Source: Neobacillus driksii
GTDB lineage: Bacteria > Bacillota > Bacilli > Bacillales > Cytobacillaceae
Direction of reading: 5' to 3'
Assembly (NCBI RefSeq): GCF_013409995.1
Contig: NZ_JACCBX010000021.1
Span: forward strand, 16,353-80,352
Length of the DNA stretch: 64,000 nt
Of the stretch, positions 34,357-43,430 are shown piece by piece. Position 1 is the stretch's first letter. Every line of letters begins with the position of its first letter. Under the pieces are notes generated by a model. That model did not search any database. It saw nothing but the letters and a program-made list of their open reading frames with translations, and was not told the DNA's origin. The translations under genes were made by a program, and so were the position numbers.

Positions 34357-34598
34357 GGCTGTGTTAAACTAGGCTGTTGATTTGCGCTCCACTAAGGAAA
34401 GCTTCTTTGAATACTCACCGCAGGGACAGGCGGTCTTTGCCTGTCACGAGGCGCTATGCTTTCCGCGGGCTCGCCCGTGAGCCTCCTCGGTCGTTCCGAC
34501 CTGCGGGGTCTAACTCAGCTCGTGCATCCCGCAGGAGTCAAGCGCCTTCCGCTCCAATCAACAGGTTTTAAAGTCAACAGTCTCCTTTAACACAGCCA
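34357..34598. repeat. dispersed palindromic element, family B, copy 1 (full length)
   Basis: A 242-bp element bounded by inverted ends GGCTGTGTTAAA and TTTAACACAGCC, with inner inverted pair CTGTTGATT and AATCAACAG and a GC-rich centre (GCTTTCCGCGGGCTCGCC, then CGACCTGCGGGG). It recurs at 41816-41999 with an internal deletion. It contains no transposase and looks like a MITE-type or other non-autonomous repeat. It lies inside the ABC transporter operon between the binding-protein and permease genes. Possible short repeats flank it (ATTTGGAA on the left, ATTTGAAA on the right). Confidence 0.82.
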
Positions 34599-34620
34599 TT
34601 TGAAAAAGCGGCTAAAATGA

Positions 34621-34647
34621 TAGAGGGCATAACCTGTATGCCCTCTA
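34621..34647 (-). terminator. hairpin after the binding-protein gene (attenuator or 3' stabiliser)
   Basis: On the minus strand TAGAGGGCAT pairs perfectly with ATGCCCTCTA around ACAGGTT and is followed by only a weak T stretch (TCATTTTAG). Such hairpins behind binding-protein genes usually allow partial read-through and protect the upstream mRNA. Confidence 0.7.
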
Positions 34648-34671
34648 TACTGAGATTTTGATTAGGCCATT

Positions 34672-35994
34672 TTACTTTTTCTCTTCAGCAAGTTCATCTT
34701 TGTGTTGTTTCACAAAATCTTCCGGTGTCACTTGTTTTCCAAAGAGAGCAGTTACTAAATCATGATGTAATTCAGATACAGCCGGGCTGGATTGAGTATC
34801 AAAGTATGTTGTAACGTTTGATGCTTCGCTTAAATCCTTTAAGATTTCAATGTACATTGGAGCAAGATCCAGGCTTGCTGTGTCTACTTTCGTTGCTGGA
34901 ATAACGCCAGCGTCGATTACTGATTTTTCTCCCCATCTCTTTACAAGGTATCCAACGAAGTCTTTTGCTTCTTCTTGTACTTTAGACTCTTTAGCTACGA
35001 ATAAACCAACACCTGGTCCGCCTACGTAGCTGTCGATGCTTTCCCCTTTTCCGCCTTCATATGTTGGGAACTTGAAATAGCCAATCTTATCTTTGAATTC
35101 TTGTGCCACGTCAGGGCTTGTTGTGTAGTTTGGTAATTCCCAAGTAGCTGTTAAGAACATCGCTGCCTGTTCATTCATGAAGTAACCTTTTGCATCGTCG
35201 TTTGATAAGGCACTTGAACCTTTAACGAATCCACCCATATCAACTAGGTTTTGTACTTCCTCAGCTGCTTTTACAATCGCTGGGTCGTCCATTTTTGCTT
35301 TACCTTTAATAACGTCTGTTAAAATAGTAGATCCGCCAATACGGTCTGCTAGATACATGAACCAGAATGATGCTGGCCAGCCGTCTTTCGCACCCACTGT
35401 CGCAGGAACAACGCCGTTGTCAGCTAAAGTTTTTATAACATTCTTATACTCTTCGAAAGTCTTTGGAACTTCTAAATTATATTTCTCAAAAATTTCTTTG
35501 TTGTAGAAAACGTAAGAAATATTCAACTCAAGTGGAAGACCATATGTTTTTCCATCTACTGCATATGATTCCTTTACACCAGGGATAAATGCGTCTTTAA
35601 GGTCCGCATCGTTTTCAACGATATCATCTAGTGGAGCTAACATGTCACCTTCAACGTAAGGCTTGATAAAACCATCTGACCAAGTCATACCGATATCTGG
35701 CAGTTCATTTGATGAAGCTAGTACTTTCAGCTTTTCGCGGTATTGATCAGGGTTTAGGATTTCAGTTTCAATTTTAATATCTTTGTGCTCTTTTTCATAC
35801 TCTGCAATCACATCTTTTACAATAGAGAACTGAGCATTTGAGCTGCCTTCCGGCCATAAATGCATGAATTTAATAACCTTTTTACCATCGGCACTGCTTT
35901 CTTCTGAAGAACTTGAAGAAGAACATCCTGCAAGTGCTAGAGAGAGTAGCATAATGACTGACATGAAGATTGCAACCGTTTTCTTATTAAACAA
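34672..35994 (-). CDS. extracellular sugar-binding lipoprotein of the ABC importer (XynE-like)
   Basis: A family 1 solute-binding protein of 440 aa. It has a lipoprotein signal peptide with lipobox LALAGC (lipidated Cys24) and a serine-rich linker (SSSSSSEESSADG), then the MalE-like binding fold starting KVIKFMHLWPEGSSNAQFSI. It is predicted to sit on the outer face of the membrane and capture oligosaccharides for the two permeases downstream. The start is TTG with GGGGG eight bases upstream. A plausible promoter (TTCAGA, 17 bp, TATAAA) lies in the gap between it and the response regulator. Xylo-oligosaccharides are the likely ligand by synteny with xynE. Confidence 0.9.
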   Translation of the reverse strand: MFNKKTVAIFMSVIMLLSLALAGCSSSSSSEESSADGKKVIKFMHLWPEGSSNAQFSIVKDVIAEYEKEHKDIKIETEILNPDQYREKLKVLASSNELPDIGMTWSDGFIKPYVEGDMLAPLDDIVENDADLKDAFIPGVKESYAVDGKTYGLPLELNISYVFYNKEIFEKYNLEVPKTFEEYKNVIKTLADNGVVPATVGAKDGWPASFWFMYLADRIGGSTILTDVIKGKAKMDDPAIVKAAEEVQNLVDMGGFVKGSSALSNDDAKGYFMNEQAAMFLTATWELPNYTTSPDVAQEFKDKIGYFKFPTYEGGKGESIDSYVGGPGVGLFVAKESKVQEEAKDFVGYLVKRWGEKSVIDAGVIPATKVDTASLDLAPMYIEILKDLSEASNVTTYFDTQSSPAVSELHHDLVTALFGKQVTPEDFVKQHKDELAEEKK

Positions 35995-36101
35995 TCGTGA
36001 TTCCCCCTATGACCTTTTGTTTGTTTTCTCTTACATTTATATCTTACATTCTGATAGTTCTGAAAAATAGGTCACAACGATTAGGAAAAATGCCACTATT
36101 T

Positions 36102-36890
36102 TTAGAAAGCCCTTTCATTATTGTTTTTTCGGTAAGCGCTTGGTGTCACACCTTCTAATTCCCTAAAGATTTTAATAAAGTATTTTGCCGTTTTATAGCC
36201 GGATTCTTCAGCAATATCATTAATTGGGAGGTTTGTTGTCATCAACAATTCCTTTGCCCGCTGAATTCTGCGGCGGGTTACATATTCACTGAAGGTTAAT
36301 TTTACATGTTCTTTAAAAAGCGAGCTTAGATAGCTTGGATTTAAATGAACATGGTCCGCAACTTCTTTCTGGGTTAACTCATTTTTGAGATTGTTGTTGA
36401 TATAGTCAATTGCTTCTCTGATTGGTTCACGATTCGATGGGTTTTGGGTATTGGCATCCACGAGCTTCGTATCAACTACTTTTTCGATCAAGCCCGCCCG
36501 GTGTTTTTTCTCAACCTCTTTAAGCGCTTCTTCTACAGCCTCAATTAATGCCTTTTTGCTGATTGGTTTTAGGAGATAGTTTATAACCCCTAGACGAAGG
36601 GCTTCCTGGGCATACTCAAACTCAGAGTATGCTGAAATCACGATGATTACAGGAAAAATATTAAGTTCTTTTGCGATTTTTAATAATTCTAATCCTGTTA
36701 TTTCCGGCATCCGGATGTCGGTGATGAGGATATGAACTTTATTCTCTTTCATCAGTTGGATGGCTTCTTCTCCATTTGAAGCGGTGATAATTTGGAAATT
36801 CCCATTCGCCCATGTATCTAAGTTTTTTTTCAGCCCTTGGCGGGTTCTTGGTTCATCATCCACGATTAATATCGTCTTTGTATTCAGCAT
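36102..36890 (-). CDS. response regulator with AraC-type DNA-binding domain (YesN/XynC-like)
   Basis: A 262-aa transcription regulator. The receiver domain (1-125) has the acidic pair DD at 11-12, the phospho-acceptor Asp58 in LITDIRMPE and Lys108 in YLLKP. The C-terminal AraC domain (about 157-262) has two helix-turn-helix motifs (ELTQKEVADHVHLNPSYLSS and INDIAEESGYKTAKYFIKIF). Its start overlaps the kinase gene by 35 bp, which suggests tight coupling. It probably activates the adjacent ABC importer, as XynC does in Geobacillus. Confidence 0.92.
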   Translation of the reverse strand: MLNTKTILIVDDEPRTRQGLKKNLDTWANGNFQIITASNGEEAIQLMKENKVHILITDIRMPEITGLELLKIAKELNIFPVIIVISAYSEFEYAQEALRLGVINYLLKPISKKALIEAVEEALKEVEKKHRAGLIEKVVDTKLVDANTQNPSNREPIREAIDYINNNLKNELTQKEVADHVHLNPSYLSSLFKEHVKLTFSEYVTRRRIQRAKELLMTTNLPINDIAEESGYKTAKYFIKIFRELEGVTPSAYRKNNNERAF

Positions 36891-38625
36891 GGTCTTCCTC
36901 CCCCTTCACAGGTATGACAAACGAGACCTTTGTCCCTCTTTTTTCTTCGCTTATAATGGTCAAACCACTTTTTTGATAATATAATTCTAGGCGTTTGTGT
37001 ACATTCGAGATTGCCATTCCATTTCCGCTTTTCGAAATGACCCCTCCTGAATGTAAGGCCTGTTTAATAGAGTCTAATTTTTCCCGATTCATCCCCGGTC
37101 CATCATCTTTAACGACAATTTCAAGGTATTCCTGATTTTCCGTAGGTTGTATCGATACAGATATGGTACATGGCTGTGATGTATTCCCAGCCCCATGCAG
37201 AATGGCATTTTCGACTAACGGCTGAATTAATAGTTTAGGGATTCTGACATGCCCTAATTCACACTGCATGTCGAGATGCCACTTTAAGTGATCACCAAAG
37301 CGCATTTTCATAATCTCCATATAGTCTTCGATGTGTTTGATTTCAGCCTTGATTGGAACCCAATCCCCATCACTTTGCTTCGTGATTGTATAACGGAATA
37401 AGTTCGACATCGCTACTACAAGCTCCGCTAGTTCATCCTCATCTTTATCTTCAAGCGACCATTTAAGCGCATCCAATGTATTAAAAAGAAAATGTGGATT
37501 AATTTGTGCTTGTAATGCTTTTAATTCACTCCGACTTCGGGTAATTTCCTTTTGGTAAACCATTTTGATTAAGTGGTTTGTTTCTTTTACTAGTTGGTTA
37601 TAGGTACTATTTAACTCATTGATCTCATTAACAGCGGTAACACTAGGGTTTAAGGTTAGCGAGCCTGCACTCGCCTGCTGCATCGTTTTTGTCAATTTAA
37701 CAATCGGTCTTGTAATAAAACTCGATAGCCCCAGCGTACTGATTAAAAAGATAATAAATCCGATAATCCCAGCGATAATGATACCCGACCGTAATACACT
37801 AATTCCTTCCGTAAGGGCTTTAATCGGAGTTAAGATTATCAGTGTCCACCTTGTTTCATCCGACGTTTGTCTTGTCACCATATACTCCTGGTTGTCCAAC
37901 GTCAACGTAGGAGAAGGATCTAAAATAATCGGTTCAAGCGGGTCATTATAATTTGATAGAATCGGCTCAGAGTACTGGTCTAGTAAAATCGAATACTGAT
38001 TTTCAATATTGGATGTATCCGGATCCACAAACTGAAGGTAATCTCGATAAATACTAATGAGCAGATATCCGCCATTCTCAAAGCCGTGGTTTAATAGATT
38101 GACCCGCCTGAGTGCAAGGATGTTATCAGAGTTACGCGGGTCGTCACCAATCCAGACTAGGCTTCCATTTGCATAATCAGCCTGTTGAATCCAATTACTG
38201 TCAATTCTTGTGAGTAAATTTGTGTCATCTAACGGGATTAAGCGATCCATTGTATCTGTATAAAGTTCAAACGAAAAAATCCCATCTGTATTTGCTTGAA
38301 TTGTGGTTACGATGCCGTCTAACTGCTGCCGCTCAGTAAAACTAATATTCTCTCCTTGAAATGCTTTTGTTAAGGTTCTTTGAATTGCGTCATTTGTCAT
38401 GACTAGCTTAGACGAGGTGCTAATTTGTTTATATAAAGATTCTAATCTTCCATTTGCCTCTACTGCCGTCTGGTGTATCTGTTTTTCGGCATTATTTTTC
38501 AACAGGGTTGATACTCTATTAAATGTGATTAAGCTGACAATAGCTAAAACAATCAGCATGACCACTAAAAATACCACAAGTATTTGATTTCGCAACGTGT
38601 TCCATTTGTGTAATCTAGCGAACAT
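36856..38625 (-). CDS. sensor histidine kinase (YesM/XynD-like)
   Basis: A 589-aa kinase of the LytS/YesM group. Transmembrane helices are at about 14-35 and 280-302 and flank an extracellular sensor region of about 245 residues. A HAMP domain follows (TRPIVKLTKTMQQASAG), then the His-kinase motif LQAQINPHFLFNTLDALKWS with His378, and the ATPase with VENAILHGAG, DDGPGM and GNGMAISNVHKRL. It probably senses extracellular xylo-oligosaccharides, directly or through the binding protein, and phosphorylates the adjacent regulator. Confidence 0.92.
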   Translation of the reverse strand: MFARLHKWNTLRNQILVVFLVVMLIVLAIVSLITFNRVSTLLKNNAEKQIHQTAVEANGRLESLYKQISTSSKLVMTNDAIQRTLTKAFQGENISFTERQQLDGIVTTIQANTDGIFSFELYTDTMDRLIPLDDTNLLTRIDSNWIQQADYANGSLVWIGDDPRNSDNILALRRVNLLNHGFENGGYLLISIYRDYLQFVDPDTSNIENQYSILLDQYSEPILSNYNDPLEPIILDPSPTLTLDNQEYMVTRQTSDETRWTLIILTPIKALTEGISVLRSGIIIAGIIGFIIFLISTLGLSSFITRPIVKLTKTMQQASAGSLTLNPSVTAVNEINELNSTYNQLVKETNHLIKMVYQKEITRSRSELKALQAQINPHFLFNTLDALKWSLEDKDEDELAELVVAMSNLFRYTITKQSDGDWVPIKAEIKHIEDYMEIMKMRFGDHLKWHLDMQCELGHVRIPKLLIQPLVENAILHGAGNTSQPCTISVSIQPTENQEYLEIVVKDDGPGMNREKLDSIKQALHSGGVISKSGNGMAISNVHKRLELYYQKSGLTIISEEKRGTKVSFVIPVKGEEDHAEYKDDINRG

Positions 38626-38796
38626 AATATCGCCCTTCTAAAATAGTTTTTTTTTACTATAACGCATTTTGTCGAATTACGTAATATTATTTTAAAATAT
38701 CAAAAATCTGTCAATTTAGAAATTAACCGTTTTCAACATGTACCTATTGTTCTATAATGTGTATAAACGGTAAGCACCGTAAGAAGGGGAATGATT

Positions 38797-39414
38797 ATGA
38801 ATAAGCTATCAATGAGCGGTCTGTATACTCTTACCGAATGGATCACTAGGTTTGCCTATGTAAATTTATTATGGATTGGCTTCTCACTTCTTGGTCTTGT
38901 GGTCTTTGGAATCAGCCCTGCGACTGTTGCCATGTTTACGATTATACGTAAATGGATCATGGGTGATAATGAAATTCCCGTATTTCAAACATTTTGGGAT
39001 TCCTATAAAAAAGAGTTCCTTAGAGGTAATAGATTAGGACTCATCATAGCTTTATTGGCTTATATTATTTTTATCGATTTGAACTATATAAAACTAGATA
39101 CGATTATTCAAATTCCTTTATACCTCATCATTTTTGCAATCGTTATGACAATTTTGTATATATTTCCTGTCTACGTTCACTATAACGTTACATTCATTCA
39201 GCTGTTTAAGAACTCGTTCTTTATCATGATGGTGAATCCACTCTCAAGTATAATGATGCTAATAGGTTTTGTGGCTTTATTCTTTGTAATGAAGTTTTTA
39301 CCAGCACTGTTATTTTTCTTCGGCGGAAGCCTCTCGGCAGGAATTATTATGTCATCCTGTTATCTTGCCTTTCAAAAAATCGAGAAGAAACTTCAAAAAG
39401 CGAAAGCCGCTTAA
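38797..39414 (+). CDS. YesL family (DUF624) membrane protein
   Basis: An integral membrane protein of 205 aa with four or five hydrophobic helices (about 20-45, 75-95, 100-125, 145-180). YesL proteins are commonly encoded beside YesM/YesN two-component systems and sugar ABC importers, as here, but their role is unknown. The ATG at 38797 is seven bases from GGGG; an ATG six bases earlier is too close to it. It is divergent from the kinase gene, with a candidate promoter TTTCAA (38731) and TATAAT (38753). Confidence 0.87.
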   Translation: MNKLSMSGLYTLTEWITRFAYVNLLWIGFSLLGLVVFGISPATVAMFTIIRKWIMGDNEIPVFQTFWDSYKKEFLRGNRLGLIIALLAYIIFIDLNYIKLDTIIQIPLYLIIFAIVMTILYIFPVYVHYNVTFIQLFKNSFFIMMVNPLSSIMMLIGFVALFFVMKFLPALLFFFGGSLSAGIIMSSCYLAFQKIEKKLQKAKAA

Positions 39415-39440
39415 ACATCCGCTGGAGCTAGATTAAAAAA

Positions 39441-39477
39441 GGAAGCACAAACGTTTTAGTTGTGCTTCCTCTTTTTT
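39441..39477 (+). terminator. intrinsic terminator after the yesL-like gene
   Basis: GGAAGCACAA pairs perfectly with TTGTGCTTCC around a 9-nt loop, followed by TCTTTTTT. It lies between two convergent genes and may serve both. Confidence 0.85.
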
Positions 39478-40080
39478 ATGCTAAATCTAATAATTCGCTG
39501 ACAGTTACAAGTTGATATCCTTGTAATGTTAATTCGGAAACAAGCATTCGGACGGCTTCTATCGTTTGTGAGCGGTCGCCATAACCATCATGAAAAATTA
39601 AAATACTACCATTTTTCACCACATCTCTTGATTTCCCCAAGATATGCCTCACACCGGGCTGCTCCCAGTCCTGAGCCTCTAAATTTAGCGCACCAATCAT
39701 TGGGTATCTCTTCTTCTGGAGTAAAGATACTGTATCCTGATTATAATCAAGGTATGGAGGACGAAAGACAACAGGTTTTCTTCCCGCCATTTCCTCTATT
39801 AATTTTTCCGTTTCTTCAATTTCCTTCAAACAATCTTGTACGCTTAGCTCAGATAGTTTTGGGTGAGTGAAAGTATGATTTCCAATTTCATGTCCCTGGT
39901 CTGCAACCTGCTTTACAACATCAGGATGATTTCGCATCTGTTCACCTATCATAAAGAAAGTTGCTTTGCCTTTTGCTTCCGAGAAAATCTCTAAAACTTG
40001 CGGGGTGTAAACTGGATTTGGTCCATCATCAAATGTAATGGCAACTACCCTTTGCGATGAGGAATTTCATTAATCATCAT
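39476..40080 (-). pseudogene. polysaccharide deacetylase, frameshifted near the N terminus
   Basis: The frame ending at 39476 encodes a NodB-homology deacetylase with TFDDGPNP (metal Asp), NHTFTHP (metal His pair), RPPYLDY and LIFHDGYGD, so the catalytic core is intact. No start codon with a ribosome site exists in that frame: the ATG at 39952 cuts off the TFDDGP motif. The only good start is ATG 40080 (GGGAG five bases upstream) in another frame, giving MMINEIPHRKG and then a stop. Adding one G to the GGG run at 40048-40050 would join the two into MMINEIPHRKGVVAITFDDGP. It is probably a recent one-base deletion or a sequencing error. Confidence 0.8.
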
Positions 40081-40090
40081 CCACACTCCC

Positions 40091-41074
40091 TTAATAAGGA
40101 CCTCTTACATAATCCCTTACTTTTTCCCGATAGAAACGTTGAATCTCTTTCTGTTCTTCTGCTGAGAATGGCTTCGTATCAAGAGCAGAGAGATTATCCT
40201 CTACCTGTTTAACATTTTTAAATCCTGGAATGATACAAGTAATTTCTTTTTGATCGAGAATCCAGCGCAATGCTGCACTAGCCATTGATTTACGGCCTTC
40301 TGCTATCCACTTTAACTCGTCAGCTAATTCGACACCCTTACGGAATCCAAGACCGGCAAAAGTTTCCCCTACATTAAAAGCCTCTCCATTTTCATTAAAG
40401 CGGCGATGGTCATCGGCCTCAAAAACATGCTCAGTGGTGAATTTACCAGTCAGCAGTCCGCTCGCCAGCGGTAATCGAACAAGAAGACCAACGCCTTTTT
40501 GATAAGCCTCAGGTATTAAGTTTTCTAATGGCTTTTGACGAAACATGTTAAATATGATTTGCAGGCTCTTAACATTGGGATGTTCCAAACAAAGTAGTCC
40601 TTCTTCGACAGTTTCCACACTGACACCATAGTGACGAATTTTCCCTTCTTTCTTCAGACGATCTAGTACATCAAAGACACTGCCATCTTTCAAGATCTCT
40701 GTTGCTGGGCAATGAATTTGATACAAATCTATCGCTTCCCTGTTTAAACGGCGCAAGCTGTCTTCACAATAAGAGCTTACCTTTTCATAACTGTAATTTT
40801 TTGGATCAAAAATATCACCCTGACGGCAGAACTTCGTTGCTATATGTATCTGGTCTTCCTTTCCCTTCGTTGCTTTGGCCAATAACTCTTCACTATGTCC
40901 ATCACCATATACATCGGCAGTATCAAAAAAGTTAACACCTTTATCCATCGCATATTCTAAAGATTTCAGGGCTTCTGAATCACTCGTCCTGCCCCATGAA
41001 CCGCCTATTGCCCACGTTCCAAAGCTGACCTCACTGATCATGATTCCTGTATTACCTAGTTCACGATAATTCAT
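40091..41074 (-). CDS. aldo/keto reductase (AKR5-like or IolS-like family)
   Basis: An NADPH-dependent oxidoreductase of 327 aa with a TIM-barrel. Catalytic residues Asp51, Tyr56 and Lys81 lie in FFDTADVYGDGHSEE and HIATKFC, and the His is in DLYQIHCPA. The NADP-binding end has CIIPGFKNVKQVEDNLSAL. The ATG at 41074 (MNYRELGNTG) has AAAGGAG eight bases upstream. It lies 44 bp after the esterase gene, so it is probably co-transcribed. The substrate is unknown; a sugar aldehyde or ketone is plausible in this context. Confidence 0.88.
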   Translation of the reverse strand: MNYRELGNTGIMISEVSFGTWAIGGSWGRTSDSEALKSLEYAMDKGVNFFDTADVYGDGHSEELLAKATKGKEDQIHIATKFCRQGDIFDPKNYSYEKVSSYCEDSLRRLNREAIDLYQIHCPATEILKDGSVFDVLDRLKKEGKIRHYGVSVETVEEGLLCLEHPNVKSLQIIFNMFRQKPLENLIPEAYQKGVGLLVRLPLASGLLTGKFTTEHVFEADDHRRFNENGEAFNVGETFAGLGFRKGVELADELKWIAEGRKSMASAALRWILDQKEITCIIPGFKNVKQVEDNLSALDTKPFSAEEQKEIQRFYREKVRDYVRGPY

Positions 41075-41118
41075 CACGACAACTCCTTTACCTACCATTT
41101 TTTCTATTTAGAAACTAC

Positions 41119-41775
41119 TTAAGCACGGTTCCAATCAAAGTCAATTGAATTCAGAAAGGCACGAGCGAGCACCATATGTCCCGCAGTAGAAGGATGAACA
41201 CGATCCCAAGCTATGGTTGCAGGGTACAAATCCTTTAATAATCTATTAAATGCTGCCTGTGTATCCACAAATAAACAATTGGTTTCTTCCGCTATTTTTT
41301 TGACAATCTTCCCGTACTGGTCCATTGACCTGCGCATTTGATCGTGTTCATTGCTCTCCAAATAAAATGGAGTCATAAGAACCATTTCTTTCACATATGG
41401 CTTTGCTCCTAACACGAGTTCTTTAAGCGTTTGTTCGTATTCTTCAATGTAAACATGCCAATCTTTAATGAAAGGCGTATCATATTGACGCCATACATCA
41501 TTAATACCTATCATAATGGATAACCAATCTGGTTTTTGATCGATGACATCTTCCTGCCACCTATTTTTCAAATCACGGACGGTATTGCCGCTAATCCCCT
41601 TATTTACTACCCGAGTTCCTAATTCCGGATAAACCGCTTGAAGCAGCCCATCAACAAAAGATACATACCCTTTACCCTGGGCAGCAAATAATCCTTCACC
41701 CTCTGGTTTTGCTCGTTCACAATCTGTTACAGAGTCACCGATAAATAAGAGTTTTTGGCCCTTGTCTAGTTTCAT
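41119..41775 (-). CDS. axe2: SGNH-hydrolase acetylxylan esterase (Axe2-like)
   Basis: An intracellular serine esterase of 218 aa with no signal peptide. The SGNH blocks are FIGDSVTDCERAKPEGEG (Ser15), NKGISGNTVRDL (Gly), IMIGINDVWRQYD (Asn) and WDRVHPSTAGHM (Asp191, His194). Residue numbers and surrounding sequence match, as I recall it, Geobacillus stearothermophilus Axe2, which removes acetyl groups from xylo-oligosaccharides inside the cell. It would prepare imported acetylated oligomers for the GH43 xylosidase. Confidence 0.88.
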   Translation of the reverse strand: MKLDKGQKLLFIGDSVTDCERAKPEGEGLFAAQGKGYVSFVDGLLQAVYPELGTRVVNKGISGNTVRDLKNRWQEDVIDQKPDWLSIMIGINDVWRQYDTPFIKDWHVYIEEYEQTLKELVLGAKPYVKEMVLMTPFYLESNEHDQMRRSMDQYGKIVKKIAEETNCLFVDTQAAFNRLLKDLYPATIAWDRVHPSTAGHMVLARAFLNSIDFDWNRA

Positions 41776-41815
41776 TCGTCCTCTCCTCCTTATGCCCCAA
41801 TATTTAGATTATCTA

Positions 41816-41999
41816 GGCTGTGTCAACCGGGCTGTTGATTTGCGCTCCAGGCGCTATGCTTTCCGCGGGCTCGCCCGTGAGCCTCCTCGGTCGTTCCGAC
41901 CTGCGGGGTCTCACTCAGCTCGTTCATCCCGCAGGAGTCAAGCGCCTTCCACTCCAATCAACAGGTTGTTAAACCAACAGTATTCTCTTTAACACAGCC
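41816..41999. repeat. dispersed palindromic element, family B, copy 2 (internally deleted)
   Basis: This is a second copy of the element at 34357-34598. It has the same ends (GGCTGTGT and ACACAGCC) and core but lacks about 58 bp after TTTGCGCTCCA. It fills the gap between the MATE gene and the esterase gene. Open frames across it are by-products of its GC-rich palindromes. Confidence 0.82.
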
Positions 42000-42048
42000 A
42001 TTTAAGAGAGCTGACAAATGCCAGCCCTCCATTCGTATGAAGGATAGA

Positions 42049-43419
42049 TTAATTAGCGGTAGTGGCCTGATTTTGAACCAAAACTTTTTTCTCCCAAACC
42101 CGGCTTCTCCATCTAAAGTACATGGTAATTCCTCTAAACCATTCGTCAACAATAAAGGCAATCCAGATCCCCGGTAAGCCAAATCCAAGGTGAATCCCTA
42201 AAAAATAGGCTAATGGTACACTTATTCCCCACATTGATATAAAACCCATAATGAGAGAAATGTTTGCATCCCCTGTTGCACGCAAGGAATTGATAACCAC
42301 TAAGTTAAAGGTTCTTCCCGGCTCGAGGATAAGACAAAGCAATAACAATGTACTGCCCATAGAAATTATCTCATCATCCTTGGTGAAAAAACTGAGCAGT
42401 GGTTCCCTAAAAATGGCTACTACAATTGCAATTGCCACTGTCATAATTAAACTATACCGCAGGCTTTTCAGTAATTGATGATAGGCTCCTTCAAAATCTC
42501 TGGCTCCTGCCTTGTAGCCAATTAGAATTTGGGTTCCCTGTCCCATTGCTAAGCCAAACACAAGAATAAATGAAACTATATTCTGTGTATAAACACGGGT
42601 GGTTAATGAAGCCGCACCCAGCATCGCAATGATCGCCGTAATAGCTAACTGGCTGAGGTTGAAACAAATTTGTTCCCCTGCTGCTGGTACCCCTATTTTC
42701 AGAATCCTTTTAATTTGAATACCATCAATCGTGATATAATCCCTTAATTTAAGGTTAATCGGAATTCGATCATACAGTAACTTTAAAATAAGAGCCAATG
42801 CTATGGCCCTGCTAATGGCAGTTGAAATGGATACACCAATTACACCCATCTCTGAAAATCCCAGCAAACCAAAGATTAAGATGGCATTTCCAATCAAGTG
42901 AATAACATTCATTGTGATGGAGATCATCATGGCATCTCTGGTGTAGCCATTCGCTCTTAGAATGGAAGAAACAGTAATTAGAACGGCTTGAAGAAATACT
43001 GTTCCTCCTACAATCATCAGATATTGTTCCCCTAGTTCAGCAATATGCTCCTGCAGGTGAAAGAAGCTTACTAGTTCTGTTCTAAAAATAACTATGAATA
43101 AGCTAATGACTAAGCCAATGACAAGGTTGAGGGTTATTGAGATCGCTGTTACCTTTTTCGTTTCATCTTTTAAACCTGCACCTAAGTATTGGGAGAGAAC
43201 AACAGCTGTCCCACTTGATACGAAACTGAAGATGAGAATACATAAAAATATAAGCTGGTTTGCCACACCCACAGCTGCGACAGCATCATCCGAAATATGC
43301 GAAAGCATAATGGTGTCGGTACTGCCCATAATCACTTGGAGAAATAGTTCTACAAAAATTGGCCAAGTAATTGCTAGTAAACTTAACTGAGGAGTGCTTT
43401 TATTTATGGATTTTTCCAT
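42049..43419 (-). CDS. MATE family efflux transporter
   Basis: A 456-aa membrane protein with about 12 helices in two homologous halves, typical of cation-coupled multidrug and toxin extrusion carriers. The N-terminal motif is AITWPIFVELFLQVIMGSTD and the second half begins near PAAGEQICFNLSQLAITAII. It starts only 11 bp after xylB, which makes it the third gene of the xylA-xylB unit. A MATE protein is an unusual member of a xylose operon; a role in exporting a pathway product is a guess. Confidence 0.9.
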   Translation of the reverse strand: MEKSINKSTPQLSLLAITWPIFVELFLQVIMGSTDTIMLSHISDDAVAAVGVANQLIFLCILIFSFVSSGTAVVLSQYLGAGLKDETKKVTAISITLNLVIGLVISLFIVIFRTELVSFFHLQEHIAELGEQYLMIVGGTVFLQAVLITVSSILRANGYTRDAMMISITMNVIHLIGNAILIFGLLGFSEMGVIGVSISTAISRAIALALILKLLYDRIPINLKLRDYITIDGIQIKRILKIGVPAAGEQICFNLSQLAITAIIAMLGAASLTTRVYTQNIVSFILVFGLAMGQGTQILIGYKAGARDFEGAYHQLLKSLRYSLIMTVAIAIVVAIFREPLLSFFTKDDEIISMGSTLLLLCLILEPGRTFNLVVINSLRATGDANISLIMGFISMWGISVPLAYFLGIHLGFGLPGIWIAFIVDEWFRGITMYFRWRSRVWEKKVLVQNQATTAN

Positions 43420-43430
43420 TAGAAATCCTC

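Noticed and set aside
34377..34571. Open frame of 64 codons in the ABC operon gap
   Set aside because: It lies wholly within palindromic repeat B, and a similar frame appears in the second copy at 41762-41992. It is a by-product of GC-rich palindromes.
40037..40060. Programmed -1 ribosomal frameshift in the deacetylase gene
   Set aside because: The sequence around the shift (CGC AAA GGG TAG) is not a slippery heptamer in the right phase, and no stimulatory stem-loop is evident, so mutation is simpler.
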